Source: CAVVIO01 sp963748095
GTDB lineage: Bacteria; Bacteroidota; Bacteroidia; Bacteroidales; UBA10428
NCBI GenBank assembly: GCA_963748095.1
Contig: CAVVIO010000039.1
Coordinates: 24,931 to 88,930, forward strand
DNA length: 64,000 nucleotides
Direction of reading: 5' to 3'
Within the stretch, counting starts at the first letter, position 1. Every line of letters starts with the position of its first letter. The translations under genes and the position numbers were made by a program. This document shows positions 1-10,365 of this stretch, in pieces. The notes beneath the pieces were generated by a model. It had not been told where the DNA came from. It saw only the letters and a list, made by a program, of their open reading frames with translations, and did no database searches.

Positions 1-284
1 TGGGATTATCGATCCATTTGGAGAATGGTTTGCCATCGATATTTACGATTGAATCTGTATTGAACGATCCGTCCTCATTTCGCGGCAGTGTAATGCGGTA
101 ACCGCCCATGCCTTTTGGTATGGTATATACAAAATATCCGAAAACACCGTCACCCAGACTTTCAATCCCGTCGGTAGCTTCGGAGGGATCGTTATAATCT
201 ACATCGTAGCCTATATTGCGGATCCAGTAATAGGTATATTCGGTAGATGCGTCCATATCGAATACAAGGTGCGCCGGGCCATAT

Positions 285-2876
285 TCAGGAAGCTTTCTGC
301 ACTGTTTGACCTGTTGTATCGATGATCTGGTAATTGTTCGACAGATACTCAAATTGCAAAGGGTTGGGTAATGGCGCCCAGTAAGTATATACTGTGCGTA
401 TGGGTGTAACCTTATCCTCGTTGAATACCGTCGAATAATCTACTTTTGAATAAAGTGATTGTTGTGGGGTATAGTGAGTCATGTCGATCTCTTCTCCTCC
501 CAGCGATACTACCGCTATGAATTCCCTGTGCGGTTGCGGGCATGTACCGATAACACTATCGGTGGGTAGCGGATGGTAATTGGCATCAGCAGTGTCAATG
601 AAGGTAAAACCCTCGTAGTTGTTGATGCGCTGGTGAACCAGTTGTTTCCATATTACATTTCCATCACTGTCCCTTTCCATCCAGTGCGACCAGGTAGTAT
701 CGGTTAAATCGGCTGAATTAATATCACTGGTATAAGGATAGAACATTCCTGGATAGGGATTAGGAATGGAGTCATGTGCATAGCCCACGCCAGCAGCTAA
801 CGGCACCAGGTCAGGCGGATCGATCCATAATTCATAACTGCAATATGGATCGTGGTATTCATATCCTTCCACACGGCCAATATCCCAGGTTACTTTCCAC
901 ACCCTGATCTTATCGCCGGGTTCTTCCACGTCGGCAATGCCGTCACCGTTGTTGTCAACAGCCACATTTCCATCGTGGTCAATATCCTCAAAAACAAAGT
1001 CGCTATTGCCTGTACGCAGGTGGTTCCAGGGATTGGCCCAGTAGACTTCTTCTTCGGTAATTGTATATCCTTTCGGGAATATTGATGCCGTATCGAGCCA
1101 TACATCAGGATGTCCATCACCGTCCATATCGTAATCGGGGTGTGCTTCATCATCACTGCCACGCAGGACGTCGACATATTTTCCACCCGGAGTTTTCAGG
1201 ATAGGGATATCGAGAGAGTTATCGGTCCAGTAAAATGGAACATCTTTTGGAATATACTGGGTATAAACTGTATTCATGGCCGGCGAACGCGATTTGTTTT
1301 CCATGATCATGAATACTTTGAAGGGCTGATAATCAAGACCCAGAAAGTTTTTCCAGTTGACATCGGCATCGGCAAAGATCATGGCGCTGAAAAGCACATC
1401 GGCATAATCTTTATCTTTATAATAGCTGTTATTGAAACCATCCAGATTGTAGCTTACATCACCTTTTGAGACTGCTATCAGGTTTCCCCTTTCAGTATTG
1501 TTGTTGATATCTTCATGCTTATCACTGGTCGGATCGGGAGTTATCACCCTGTAAATGATCGTTTTTTCAGCATGCGGGGCAAGTGAAATACCCGAGAAAG
1601 TGAGCTGGTTTCCCGATTGCGAATAACTGTCTCCGGAAGTTACATCCAGAAAGGTAAAACAGGCTTTAATATTTTCGTTAACTGTTATGTCTGAAACAGC
1701 CTGATCCGAAAGGTTCCGGACACGCATTTCCACGGAAAAAGTATCGGTCCTGTCATAGGAAATAGCATTATCACCTGTTGCCATGCTCCCTATAAGTTCG
1801 TTCCGTACTTTGCGGGTTACATCCACATCAAAGGTAAATGCCGAAAGAATAGCTGTCATGGTCCAGCTTATCTGCATACTGGAAGCATCCGGATTCGAAA
1901 GTCCGTATACCGTTGGTAAACCGGTATTACACATTATTTTGCCACCACCGGACACATCAGGTTTCAGCATGAAAACACAGGCGTCTCCTGACGGAGAAAT
2001 TGAAGCGGCCGTATTAATACGGGATGAATTTATGGCCGGGAATTTCGAGCCATAAAGCTTACCAAGGGCCGCACTAAAACCCATTTGCATCATTCCTGCC
2101 GGAGAATCTTCGGTAACACTTACAAGTCCGCTACCATTATCTGGATTGTAATTTACCGCACCGTTTTCAAGGAACCCGGCTTTTTCGATAAAATAGACCC
2201 CGTTGCCTTCGGCATAAATACTGCCCCCATGTGCAAGAAAAGCCTGTACGGGTGCATTCAGGCCCGGAGTTATAGAAAAAATGCTATCAATAAAATAAGT
2301 ATAATTGCTGTCTTTTGCAGCAAAAGCAGGAATAATTAACAGTTCGGTATTTTCATCAAGACCTTTATTAATAAGTGTATCTTCATTCACCGTGTATAAA
2401 ACACCATCCATCAGGTTTTCCGAAAAAAGCTGTTCAAAATACATGGCTTCCCAGGAAAGGTTTGTATTGTTGGCTTTGTATTTGCTTTTGAAAATAGCAA
2501 TACGTTTGGAATCTTTCTTAAACTGTATCGACACCTGTTTTTGTGCAGCTGGATCATAATGATTATAGGTGGAGCCTGTCAGATGACTGTAATCTGCAGG
2601 CAGTTCGCCCGGATATACAAAACTACCTGTATTGTCACCACTGGTTATCCAGTAAACGGAGTGTTCACCATAAGCAGGAAATAATTCATTGTCCCAGGTA
2701 GCGGTAGCATCGCGATAGTCATCGGATGATTTTTCAAGCACAAGCCTGTAGGCTTTCAGCAGTTGTTTCTGATTGTTACCGGTACTGATCAGATATCCTT
2801 GTTGGGCATTTAGCGACAAGGGTAAAATAATCAATAAACACGCAATAGAAAATCGGAGGTTGGTTTTCAATAGCAT
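285..2876 (-). CDS. Large secreted protein of unknown function, frameshifted near its visible C-terminus
   Basis: An 863-residue ORF opens with a Sec signal peptide (about residues 1-24, ending in LNAQQ). I do not recognise a catalytic family. Residues about 375-470 look like a CARDB/DUF11-type beta-sandwich (phrases such as VEMRVRNLSDQAVSD). Around residues 570-645 two Asp-rich stretches (DYDMDGDGHPDVW and DIDHDGNVAVDNNGDG) look like calcium-binding repeats. The ORF stops at 285, but the next frame stays open from about 292 to the window edge and reads as sensible protein (LPEYGPAHLVFDMDAST...). Removing one G near 291-294 joins the two, so the gene probably continues past position 1. Exported cell-surface protein is the safe call; the function is unknown. 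Confidence 0.75.
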   Translation of the reverse strand: MLLKTNLRFSIACLLIILPLSLNAQQGYLISTGNNQKQLLKAYRLVLEKSSDDYRDATATWDNELFPAYGEHSVYWITSGDNTGSFVYPGELPADYSHLTGSTYNHYDPAAQKQVSIQFKKDSKRIAIFKSKYKANNTNLSWEAMYFEQLFSENLMDGVLYTVNEDTLINKGLDENTELLIIPAFAAKDSNYTYFIDSIFSITPGLNAPVQAFLAHGGSIYAEGNGVYFIEKAGFLENGAVNYNPDNGSGLVSVTEDSPAGMMQMGFSAALGKLYGSKFPAINSSRINTAASISPSGDACVFMLKPDVSGGGKIMCNTGLPTVYGLSNPDASSMQISWTMTAILSAFTFDVDVTRKVRNELIGSMATGDNAISYDRTDTFSVEMRVRNLSDQAVSDITVNENIKACFTFLDVTSGDSYSQSGNQLTFSGISLAPHAEKTIIYRVITPDPTSDKHEDINNNTERGNLIAVSKGDVSYNLDGFNNSYYKDKDYADVLFSAMIFADADVNWKNFLGLDYQPFKVFMIMENKSRSPAMNTVYTQYIPKDVPFYWTDNSLDIPILKTPGGKYVDVLRGSDDEAHPDYDMDGDGHPDVWLDTASIFPKGYTITEEEVYWANPWNHLRTGNSDFVFEDIDHDGNVAVDNNGDGIADVEEPGDKIRVWKVTWDIGRVEGYEYHDPYCSYELWIDPPDLVPLAAGVGYAHDSIPNPYPGMFYPYTSDINSADLTDTTWSHWMERDSDGNVIWKQLVHQRINNYEGFTFIDTADANYHPLPTDSVIGTCPQPHREFIAVVSLGGEEIDMTHYTPQQSLYSKVDYSTVFNEDKVTPIRTVYTYWAPLPNPLQFEYLSNNYQIIDTTGQTVQKAS

Positions 2877-3125
2877 AGCTAATAACTAGTTGGTTAATAA
2901 ATGTTAGTAGTAAAAATAACGCACCTGTTATACGTATATTTTGAACACATGTTCTGTATCACTTTGATTTTTATGAAAAACTTTTGACTATGGGAAAAAT
3001 AATTTTCGAGACCAGTTATAGAAAGATTACAAGATAAGAATTTCTTTTAGGATAACATGCAGGTAAGGTGCCCGACTTTCCGAATTTAATAAAAAGAATT
3101 TCCGGGTTTGTTTCTTCGTAATAAT

Positions 3126-3500
3126 TTAATCTTCAATCTCAACCAGCTTTCCTTCTGATTCGGCTTTGGTTCTTCCCCAATGAGCAATGGCTTCGATTAG
3201 AGGGATGATTGATTTTCCTTCTTCCGTAATTTCATACTCTACACGCGGAGGGACTTCAGGATATACCGTTCTTTTGATAATCTTGTCTTCCTCAAGCGCT
3301 TTTAGCTGAATGGATAACATCTTATCAGTAATGTCAGGAATTAATTCTTTCAATTCCTTGAATCTTTTTTTTCCTTTTCTTAAGTACCATAATACCACAG
3401 CTTTCCATTTACCACCAATGTAATGCATGGTTACATCAAGTGCACAATGAAATTCCTGGTTCAGAAACCGGTATTTGTATTTTTTTCCGTCTATTATCAT
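3126..3500 (-). CDS. HxlR-family winged-helix transcriptional regulator
   Basis: A 124-residue protein of usual HxlR length. It shows the family pattern: a Cys near the N-terminus (C19 in FHCALDVTM), then IGGKWKAVVLWYLRKGKKRFKEL as the start of the winged helix, and ITDKMLSIQLKALEEDKIIKR as the recognition helix and turn. HxlR proteins often sense electrophiles or thiol stress through such a Cys and repress a neighbouring reductase; here the divergent gene at 3614 encodes an NAD(P)-binding reductase-like protein 113 bp away, so shared control is a reasonable inference. A longer upstream reading frame overlaps the start, so the first few residues are uncertain. Confidence 0.9.
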   Translation of the reverse strand: MIIDGKKYKYRFLNQEFHCALDVTMHYIGGKWKAVVLWYLRKGKKRFKELKELIPDITDKMLSIQLKALEEDKIIKRTVYPEVPPRVEYEITEEGKSIIPLIEAIAHWGRTKAESEGKLVEIED

Positions 3501-3613
3501 TGTTTTCAGTATTACTTACCTTTTTGATAGTCTCTTTCATTTTTAACACTTCCTTGTATGCGAGTGTACTTTGCCATAATTTTGAAAGTGAATAGTAAAA
3601 ATATCGTAAAATT

Positions 3614-4300
3614 ATGAAAATAGCAATCTTAGGAACAGGAGTAGTCGGCAGGACCATTGCCGCTAAATTAAATCAATTGGGACACAAAGTGACAATTGGC
3701 ACACGCGATACAAATGCCACTTTGTCAAATGAAAAGGGAGATGCATACGGGAATCCGCCATTCAAAGACTGGAAGAAAGGATACACTGACATTGGACTTG
3801 AAACATTTAAAGTTGCTGCTGCCGGGGCTGAAATTGTTTTCAACTGTACCTCCGGAATGGCATCACTTACTGTTTTGAATTTAGCCGGTAAGGATACGCT
3901 CAACGGGAAAATATTAATAGATATCTCCAATCCGTTAGACTTTTCCAAAGGGATGCCCCCATCATTAAATCCTGTAAACACAGATTCTTTGGGTGAGCAA
4001 ATACAACGACAATTTCCCAATGTTAAAGTTGTTAAAACACTCAACACCATGAGTGCTCTGTTAATGGTAGATCCTTCAAGAATCAAGGGTGACCACAATG
4101 TATTTATTTGTGGTAATGAGGAAGGTGCCAGGAAGAAGACGGCAGAAATTCTGAATTCTTTTGGTTGGAGCAATTCGCAGATTATCGACCTGGGAGATAT
4201 TACGGCTGCACGTGGAACGGAAATGCTGCTTCCTGTGTGGTTGCGTATTATGGGAACGTTAGGTACGGCAGATTTTAATTTCCATATTCAAAAAAATTGA
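3614..4300 (+). CDS. NADPH-dependent F420 reductase-like / NAD(P)-binding protein
   Basis: 228 residues. A Rossmann nucleotide-binding motif GTGVVG sits at residues 7-12, followed by GHKVTIGTRD, where the Arg could contact the NADP phosphate. The layout matches the 'NADP oxidoreductase, coenzyme F420-dependent' domain family, which in Bacteroidota rarely has to do with F420 and is usually annotated only as an NAD(P)-binding reductase. It is divergent from the HxlR regulator at 3126-3500, the classical arrangement of regulator and target. The true substrate cannot be told from the sequence. Confidence 0.85.
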   Translation: MKIAILGTGVVGRTIAAKLNQLGHKVTIGTRDTNATLSNEKGDAYGNPPFKDWKKGYTDIGLETFKVAAAGAEIVFNCTSGMASLTVLNLAGKDTLNGKILIDISNPLDFSKGMPPSLNPVNTDSLGEQIQRQFPNVKVVKTLNTMSALLMVDPSRIKGDHNVFICGNEEGARKKTAEILNSFGWSNSQIIDLGDITAARGTEMLLPVWLRIMGTLGTADFNFHIQKN

Positions 4301-4360
4301 TTCTATATTGTAAAAGAGGCAGAGTATTGACGGCAAAATAGTATTACCTCGCACTGAAAT

Positions 4361-4840
4361 TTATTTAGTTTTGACGGGTATCCACAACTTTTCTTCTGAT
4401 GCAGGGTCGTCCTGTTTATATTTTTCACCCATTACGGCAAAATGGGGTCTGTTGTCTAAAACGTATCCCGAAGCTGGTAACCATGTCTGGAAAATGAATT
4501 GATAAGTTTTAGGTCCATCACTTGCCGGGCCTTTATGCACGAAGATGGCATAAAGTCCTTTTGGAGTTGTAAGCTGTTCCATTCCTGCCGGAATGGATTT
4601 AAAGTCGGTTACCTCTATTGCAGCCCACTTTTCAAATGTAGAATCAGGATCAAAATTGTCAAAAAAGGCCGGTTTGTATATTTCAATCGAGTACAGTTCT
4701 TTTCCAATGTTATTCGAAATCTCTTTTCGTTGAGGCATAAAGCTATTCCACAATTCAAAGGTTTTATTGTTGGAAAAAGACATTTTAATACGTTTACCAA
4801 CAAACTTCTTTTCCTTCAAATTTTCAATTCCTGGCTTCAT
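4361..4840 (-). CDS. GyrI-like / AraC effector-binding domain protein
   Basis: 159 residues with no DNA-binding helix. The whole protein resembles the GyrI-like small-molecule-binding domain: FVGKRIKMSF at the start, LWNSFMPQRKEI, then YSIEIY, WAAIEVTDF, IPAGMEQLTTPKGLYAIFVHKG, and the C-terminal strand pattern FQTWLPASGYVLDNRPHFAVMG. Stand-alone members bind hydrophobic or cationic compounds, and some act as hydrolases or drug sinks. It converges with the reductase at 3614-4300, so the two are probably separate transcripts. Confidence 0.85.
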   Translation of the reverse strand: MKPGIENLKEKKFVGKRIKMSFSNNKTFELWNSFMPQRKEISNNIGKELYSIEIYKPAFFDNFDPDSTFEKWAAIEVTDFKSIPAGMEQLTTPKGLYAIFVHKGPASDGPKTYQFIFQTWLPASGYVLDNRPHFAVMGEKYKQDDPASEEKLWIPVKTK

Positions 4841-5201
4841 TACTTTAAAATGTTTCTGATTTTTGGCCCGTAAAAATAATTGTTTTCATAGCATTATGGA
4901 ATTTCTAATAAAATCAATGGCGTTGTAGTTTTCATTATCAAAGAAAATATCTTCCATAACTTTTTATTTCAAAGAGATCTATTTTAATCATAATTCGTTT
5001 AATTATATTACAATCATGATCAATTTTATACTTTTACCATTACTATGATTATCAAATATAGCTGAATTAGAGAAAACAAATTACAAACTAAACCACACAC
5101 ATCTGCGTTTTATTCACCAACGAATAATGGAGATCACCTTCTATGTAAAATGTACACAAATACCGAAGCAAAATCGGTATCATATTAATAAAAAAATTAA
5201 A
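4841..5201. other. Gene-free, A+T-rich intergenic stretch
   Basis: No convincing gene is seen. An ORF reading into the next gene starts at 5127, but it lacks a signal peptide until the internal ATG at 5202. A stretch near 5080-5124 (ttacaaacta ... atctgcgtt) is weakly matched again near 5682-5726, suggesting a short degenerate repeat. Confidence 0.4.
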
Positions 5202-5600
5202 ATGAAAACAATCTTATTATTTGCAGCTTTGTTCTTATTGGCAACATCCTGTCTTAAAGAAAGCAGTAACAGTTACTATTCAAAAAAAACTGACGGAGTT
5301 GACATTATCGCAACCTATATCCCCGACACAGCAACAAACCAGGAACAGCTACAGATAAGTGCCAGAGCAGCAGCAGAAAACGGCTGCTGGAGTGATCTGT
5401 ATTTTAAATTAATCAAGGACACAGAATTCGATTATACATTAAAGGCATACGGAACCTTTGAAAGCAGCGGGGTATGTCCCGCGGGGATGATATATAAAGA
5501 TACAACCATTGCATTCCAGCCGATAAATAAGGGAACTTACTTGTTTCATATCACACGGGTACCTTATGAAGAGGTTGTTGACACAATGATAGTTAATTAG
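5202..5600 (+). CDS. Small secreted lipoprotein of unknown function
   Basis: The start at 5202 gives 132 residues beginning MKTILLFAALFLLATSCLKE, a textbook lipoprotein signal with Cys at residue 17. The upstream in-frame start at 5127 would bury this signal and is rejected. The rest has two further Cys (NGCWSDLY and SGVCPAGM) that could form a disulfide, and it looks like a single beta-rich domain. I do not recognise the family. It stands alone between two gene-free stretches and ahead of the GH2 gene. Confidence 0.7.
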   Translation: MKTILLFAALFLLATSCLKESSNSYYSKKTDGVDIIATYIPDTATNQEQLQISARAAAENGCWSDLYFKLIKDTEFDYTLKAYGTFESSGVCPAGMIYKDTTIAFQPINKGTYLFHITRVPYEEVVDTMIVN

Positions 5601-5940
5601 AAGAATCTATTTCTGTTATGTCCTCTTCTCGTGACATGGAAGATAGGTATTCACTTAAATTATTACAGTACGGCAATGAGTTACAAACTCAAAGCATATA
5701 CATCCGCGTTACAAACCAGGACGGGTAACAGGAAAAAGAACAGTGGGTTTTGCCGCAACTGTGTATCGATCGTCCGAATCTGAGGCTCATGGTAACAATA
5801 AAAAGAATGACCTGGTAGAATCAATCCATTTAAATAATAAGATTAGTAAAAAACTGAGATAATAATATGAAAAATTAATAAATTATATGCACTTGAATAT
5901 TTCAAAAATTAACTTTACGATTTATACAAAAGAATTTAAA
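5601..5940. other. Gene-free intergenic stretch upstream of the GH2 gene
   Basis: No gene is supported. Near 5910-5917 there is TAACTTTA, one base off the Bacteroidota -7 box TAnnTTTG and 24 bases before the GH2 start. I see no clear -33 TTTG partner, so this promoter call is weak. Confidence 0.3.
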
Positions 5941-8847
5941 ATGATGAAAAAATCACTGCTGGCTATTATTGCGATTATTCTATCTGCATCTGCTTTTTGT
6001 CAGGACAAATATATTTCTAAAGATGAAAATTCCAGAGAACACATCCTTATGGATGCCGGATGGCTTTTTGCCTTTGGACATCCATTTGATGCCGCCAAAG
6101 ACTTTAACAATGGAACAGGCTATTTCTCTTACTTTGCTAAAGCGGGTTACGGAGATGGTGCCGCAGCACAAAACTTTGATGACCGTGCCTGGCGTAAAAT
6201 TGATCTTCCGCACGACTGGTGTGTAGAGTTGCCTTTTGATTCACTGGGTGGCCACAGCCATGGCTATAAGGCAATAGGCAGGAATTTTCCGGAAAACAGT
6301 GTGGGATGGTACCGCAAATCTTTTTCCATACCGGAATCGGACCTGGGTAAACGTATTTCTATCGATTTTGATGGCATATTCCGAAATTCAATTGTATGGG
6401 TAAACGGGTTCTATCTGGGAACCGAGCACAGTGGATATGCAAGTTTCAGTTATGATATAACTGATTATCTGAATTATGGAGGCAATAATGAGGTGGCTGT
6501 TCGTGTTGATGCTACTATGGAAGAGGGCTGGTTTTATGAAGGTGCCGGTATTTACAGGCATGTATGGCTTTCCAAAACATCTCCTCTGCATGTTCAGCGT
6601 TACGGGACTTTTATTACCTCAGATCTGAAAGATAATGCGGCAATTATTACGGCACGAACCACTGTTGTGAATGAATCGGACAGCAGCAGGATGTTTGATA
6701 TTGATGAAACCATCATTGATCCGTCAGGAAAAGAGGTTGCTGCCGGCGCAAAAAAACAACTCATACTTCCGGAAAGTAGCCGGAAAGAATACATCACCAA
6801 ATATACGCTTGCCGATCCGTTACTGTGGTCGGTAAAATCACCTTATTTACATAAGCTTAAAACAGTGATCCGTTCAGAAGGGAAAATAGTGGATACATAT
6901 GAGACTACATTTGGCATTCGAACAGTGAGGTTCGATGCAAATGAGGGATTTTTTCTGAATGGCAAACATCTTAAAATTGTCGGGGTAAACATGCACCAGG
7001 ATCATGCCGGTGTAGGAACAGCTATTCCGGACGCATTACAGGAATACCGTATTAAAAGATTAAAAGAAATGGGAGTTAATGGTGTACGTACATCACACAA
7101 CCCTCCCACCCCTGAGTTTTTGGATGCATGCGATCGTCTTGGAATGCTTGTACTTGACGAAAACCGGCTAATGGGCAGTAATGAAGAACATTTAAGCTGT
7201 CTGGAAAGGCTTATAAAACGGGATAGGAATCATCCAAGCGTGATATTATGGTCCTTAGGAAATGAAGAATGGGCCATTGAGACAAATGCCAAAGGTGCCC
7301 GCATAACTGCCTCCATGCAGGCTTTTGCACAAAAGTTCGATTCTTCCCGTGCAATTACAGTTGCTCTTAGTGGCGGATGGGACAATGGCAGTGGTATGAT
7401 ACCGCAGGTAATCGGTTATAATTACATTGTTCATGGAGATATTGACAGACATCATGCCAAATTTCCCTGGCAGGCCGGAATAGGAACAGAAGAAACCAAT
7501 ACTCATCAAACACGGGGTATATATATTACTGATGATCAAAAATCTTATACGGCACCAACCAATACTTCGCCTCAGAAACCAGGAGCCGAATATGGCTGGA
7601 AGTTTTATGCTGCCCGTCCATTTCTCTCCGGCTTGTTTTACTGGACTGGTTTCGATTACCGGGGCGAATCAAACCCGTATAACTGGCCTGCTGTGATCAA
7701 TCAATCCGGGAGCTTTGACCTTTGTGGATTCCGGAAAGATATTTTTTACTATTTTAAATCATGGTGGAGTGACGAACCGGTACTGCACATACTGCCCAAC
7801 TGGAACCAGCCTGCCGGACCCAGGGGTTCACAAAGAAATGAAGATAAACCAGTAAATATTATTGTTTACAGTAATTGTGAACAGGTGGAATTGTTTTTGA
7901 ATAATAAAAGTCTGGGTAAGAAAACCATGCCGGTAAACGGGCATCTTGAATGGAAAGTCAATTACTCCCCTGGAGTAATAATGGCCCGGGGTTATAAGGA
8001 TGGTAAAGTTATAACAGTTAAAGAGGAAACCACTGGGAAAGCATCAGCAGTCAGTCTTACTGCTGACCGGAATACCATTTTTGCCAATGGTGAGGATGTT
8101 TCTGTTATCACTGTAAAAGTTACTGATGACAAAGATCGCATGGTAACTTCAGCCGGTAACCTGATAAATTTTACCCTTGAAGGTCCGGGAAAAATAATAG
8201 GTGTGGGCAATGGAGATCCCACAAGCCATGAGCCCGATAAGTATATTGAAAAAGTAAAAGGAATAAAAATCGAAAACCTCAGGGAAAAGTCGGTTGAAAA
8301 TCTGCAGAACAGACCTGAAGTTGCTGCTGAAATCGATGATTCAAGCTGGAAACCTGCATTTAAAAGCTCCAGAAACGATGACTGGCGAGTATATAAAGAT
8401 ACGCTTCTGGTGGTCAGGGGAAAAATAGAGTTGCCCGCATTTAGTGAAGATGCCCGGATAACCCTTTTTGCAAAAAGTATTCTTGAGGGACAATCAATTT
8501 ATATCAACGGACATTTAATCGCATCAGCTATTAAACGCAACGACCCAAACCAGTCATTCCGGCTCAATCACTCAATCATCAGGCCTGGCAGAAACGTGTA
8601 CGCTGTTGTAGGTCAAAAATTTAAAAAAACCTACCAGTGGGATGAACCTAATACCGATCCCGGACTGATCCAGGTGATAGAACCTGCCGGACAATGGAAG
8701 CGGAAAGTCTTTAATGGACTTGCTCAGGTTATTGTTCAATCTGCTGAAGAACCTGGTGAGGTGATATTAAAAGCTACTGGCGAAGGATTACAACCGGCAG
8801 TATTAAAAATTCATACCCAACCGGCCAACTTGCAGTCAAAATATTAG
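5941..8847 (+). CDS. Glycoside hydrolase family 2 protein (beta-galactosidase-like), secreted
   Basis: Starting at 5941 gives 968 residues with signal peptide MMKKSLLAIIAIILSASAFCQ; the ORF opens 18 codons earlier but without a signal. The order is the GH2 sugar-binding domain (to about residue 220; LPHDWCVELPF, GWYRKSF, EGAGIYRHVW), an immunoglobulin-like sandwich, and the TIM barrel (GVNMHQDHAG, GVRTSHNPPTPEFLDACD). The acid/base Glu is in SLGNEEW (about E442); the nucleophile is likely in GIGTEET (about E517). C-terminal parts include a DUF4982-like domain (EQVELFLNNKSLGKK) and an extra carbohydrate-binding-like insert (about residues 790-930). Expected to remove terminal sugars from plant or algal glycans in the periplasm; specificity is not readable. 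Confidence 0.9.
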   Translation: MMKKSLLAIIAIILSASAFCQDKYISKDENSREHILMDAGWLFAFGHPFDAAKDFNNGTGYFSYFAKAGYGDGAAAQNFDDRAWRKIDLPHDWCVELPFDSLGGHSHGYKAIGRNFPENSVGWYRKSFSIPESDLGKRISIDFDGIFRNSIVWVNGFYLGTEHSGYASFSYDITDYLNYGGNNEVAVRVDATMEEGWFYEGAGIYRHVWLSKTSPLHVQRYGTFITSDLKDNAAIITARTTVVNESDSSRMFDIDETIIDPSGKEVAAGAKKQLILPESSRKEYITKYTLADPLLWSVKSPYLHKLKTVIRSEGKIVDTYETTFGIRTVRFDANEGFFLNGKHLKIVGVNMHQDHAGVGTAIPDALQEYRIKRLKEMGVNGVRTSHNPPTPEFLDACDRLGMLVLDENRLMGSNEEHLSCLERLIKRDRNHPSVILWSLGNEEWAIETNAKGARITASMQAFAQKFDSSRAITVALSGGWDNGSGMIPQVIGYNYIVHGDIDRHHAKFPWQAGIGTEETNTHQTRGIYITDDQKSYTAPTNTSPQKPGAEYGWKFYAARPFLSGLFYWTGFDYRGESNPYNWPAVINQSGSFDLCGFRKDIFYYFKSWWSDEPVLHILPNWNQPAGPRGSQRNEDKPVNIIVYSNCEQVELFLNNKSLGKKTMPVNGHLEWKVNYSPGVIMARGYKDGKVITVKEETTGKASAVSLTADRNTIFANGEDVSVITVKVTDDKDRMVTSAGNLINFTLEGPGKIIGVGNGDPTSHEPDKYIEKVKGIKIENLREKSVENLQNRPEVAAEIDDSSWKPAFKSSRNDDWRVYKDTLLVVRGKIELPAFSEDARITLFAKSILEGQSIYINGHLIASAIKRNDPNQSFRLNHSIIRPGRNVYAVVGQKFKKTYQWDEPNTDPGLIQVIEPAGQWKRKVFNGLAQVIVQSAEEPGEVILKATGEGLQPAVLKIHTQPANLQSKY

Positions 8848-9182
8848 AAGACTACTTTTACTGCCTGACAGAGGCGGTTTACCAGAATAGAAAATGTAAA
8901 AATACACCAACATAATACGAGGCCACATGGCAATCGATTGAAAAAGTAAATCCTGTAAAGGAATGGTTTAGATGACAGATTTGAAGAAAAATATTTTCTA
9001 TAAAGAATTTTCAACAAAACAAAAATATAAAATTGATTTGTAAAATTGTCAATTTATAAAAATAAGAATGCTCTTCTTCCTGCCTCTTTCTTTCTCCGGA
9101 TATGAATACAATAGTTTTGAATTATTAACTCATTTATTAAAGTTATGAACAATCAAAATCAAAATAGTTATCATGTTATAAT
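8848..9182. other. Gene-free intergenic stretch between GH2 and GH5
   Basis: A+T-rich with no plausible gene and no strong hairpin. The only recognisable signal is the -7-like box at 9183, listed separately. Confidence 0.4.
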
Positions 9183-9190
9183 TAACTTTG
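9183..9190 (+). promoter_or_regulatory. Putative -7 promoter box for the GH5 gene
   Basis: TAACTTTG matches the Bacteroidota sigma-ABfr -7 consensus TAnnTTTG exactly and lies 28 bases before the GH5 ATG, a usual distance. No clear -33 TTTG is visible, so this is a partial match. Confidence 0.4.
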
Positions 9191-9218
9191 ACTAAACCTG
9201 CTATAATAACAAACACCC

Positions 9219-10365
9219 ATGTCAAAGAGCACCTTCCCTATCCTTTTTATATTACTGCTGCTTTTCATGGTTATATCGTGCCGCAAGGAAAATACGGAAA
9301 CAGCAGAAAAACAAACCTATTTAAAAGGCATGCAGGTAACCTGGAACGAACGAATGCGAACCCAGGGCTCTCATGCGGTAGCAGGTTCACCCGATGAAGC
9401 CTGGTTTTCACTTGCCGATGTGCAACGTATGAAGGATGCCGGTGCCACCTGTATCGAAATGCATAATATAGGATTGCCTGAACTGATGCCTGGGAGAGAT
9501 CTGCCCAATGAAAAGTTTTTCGAAACCTGGGTAGATGTGTGGGTGGACTGGTGTACCCAAAACCAGCTTTATTGCATTCTGAATATTACAGGACTGGGAG
9601 CGTACGATGACTGGTCGTTTTACCTGAGTCTCCCCTACTGGTTATGGGACGGTATTTATCCCGCTCCGGACCCTACGGATAAACCGGCAAGTGATTCGAT
9701 CATCCGGGATTTCTTCGACCTCAGTGTTGCAAAACAAAATATTAACCGGACTGCTTTTATTCATCTGTGGAAGTTCATAGCCAACAGATACAAAGATAAC
9801 CCATTATGTGATCTTCAGCATTATGAACGAACCTTTCCGGCAGGTGGAAATCCCCGATGATGCAACAGCCGTACATCTTGGCCAGTCGTACAGCACTTTT
9901 ATGGAACAAATAACGGACAGCATCCGCAGCACCGGTGCTACACAGCAGATACTTATCGACATTCCGTATCTGTGGAATCATAATAACCAGTTTACCGTTG
10001 ACCCAGTTAACCGGAATAATATTACCTGGGAAGTACATGCCTACGGTTCCGTTTGGGACCCAGGTCTCACATCCTTTAAATCGTACATTAATAAATGCAT
10101 TCAAAAGATTGTGACTGATTTTGGCAAACCGTTGTTTATCGGAGAATATGGTATTAATCCGATATCTGCCATTCGCATTAATAACAGAACTGACTGGAAA
10201 TTATTAATAGAAAATGAGGTGTCATTTCTCGACAGCCTGTCGCTTGCAGGCAGGCAGTTTCATTGCTGGGATTTTATGAAAGGAGAATATGGGGTTTTCA
10301 ACGGAGAATCTGACCTGACACAGGATGAGTCGGATTGGATAATACAGACAGTACTTACCGACTAG
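9219..10365 (+). pseudogene. GH5-family glycoside hydrolase lipoprotein, single-base frameshift
   Basis: Two overlapping frames make one protein of about 381 residues. The first (9219-9860) starts with a lipoprotein signal (LLLFMVISCRKE) and runs through KGMQVTWNERM, WVDWCTQNQLYCILNI and NRYKDNP. The second carries YVIFSIMNEPF, with the catalytic acid/base Glu of the NEP motif, HAYGSVWDPG, and LFIGEYGIN with the nucleophile Glu, ending in a barrel strand FHCWDFMKGEYG. Deleting one T at 9804/9805 restores NPYVIFS exactly at the junction. Both active-site Glu are intact, so this is either a very recent mutation or a sequencing indel. Likely an endo-acting beta-glucanase or mannanase anchored at the cell surface, following the GH2 enzyme on the same strand. 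Confidence 0.85.
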
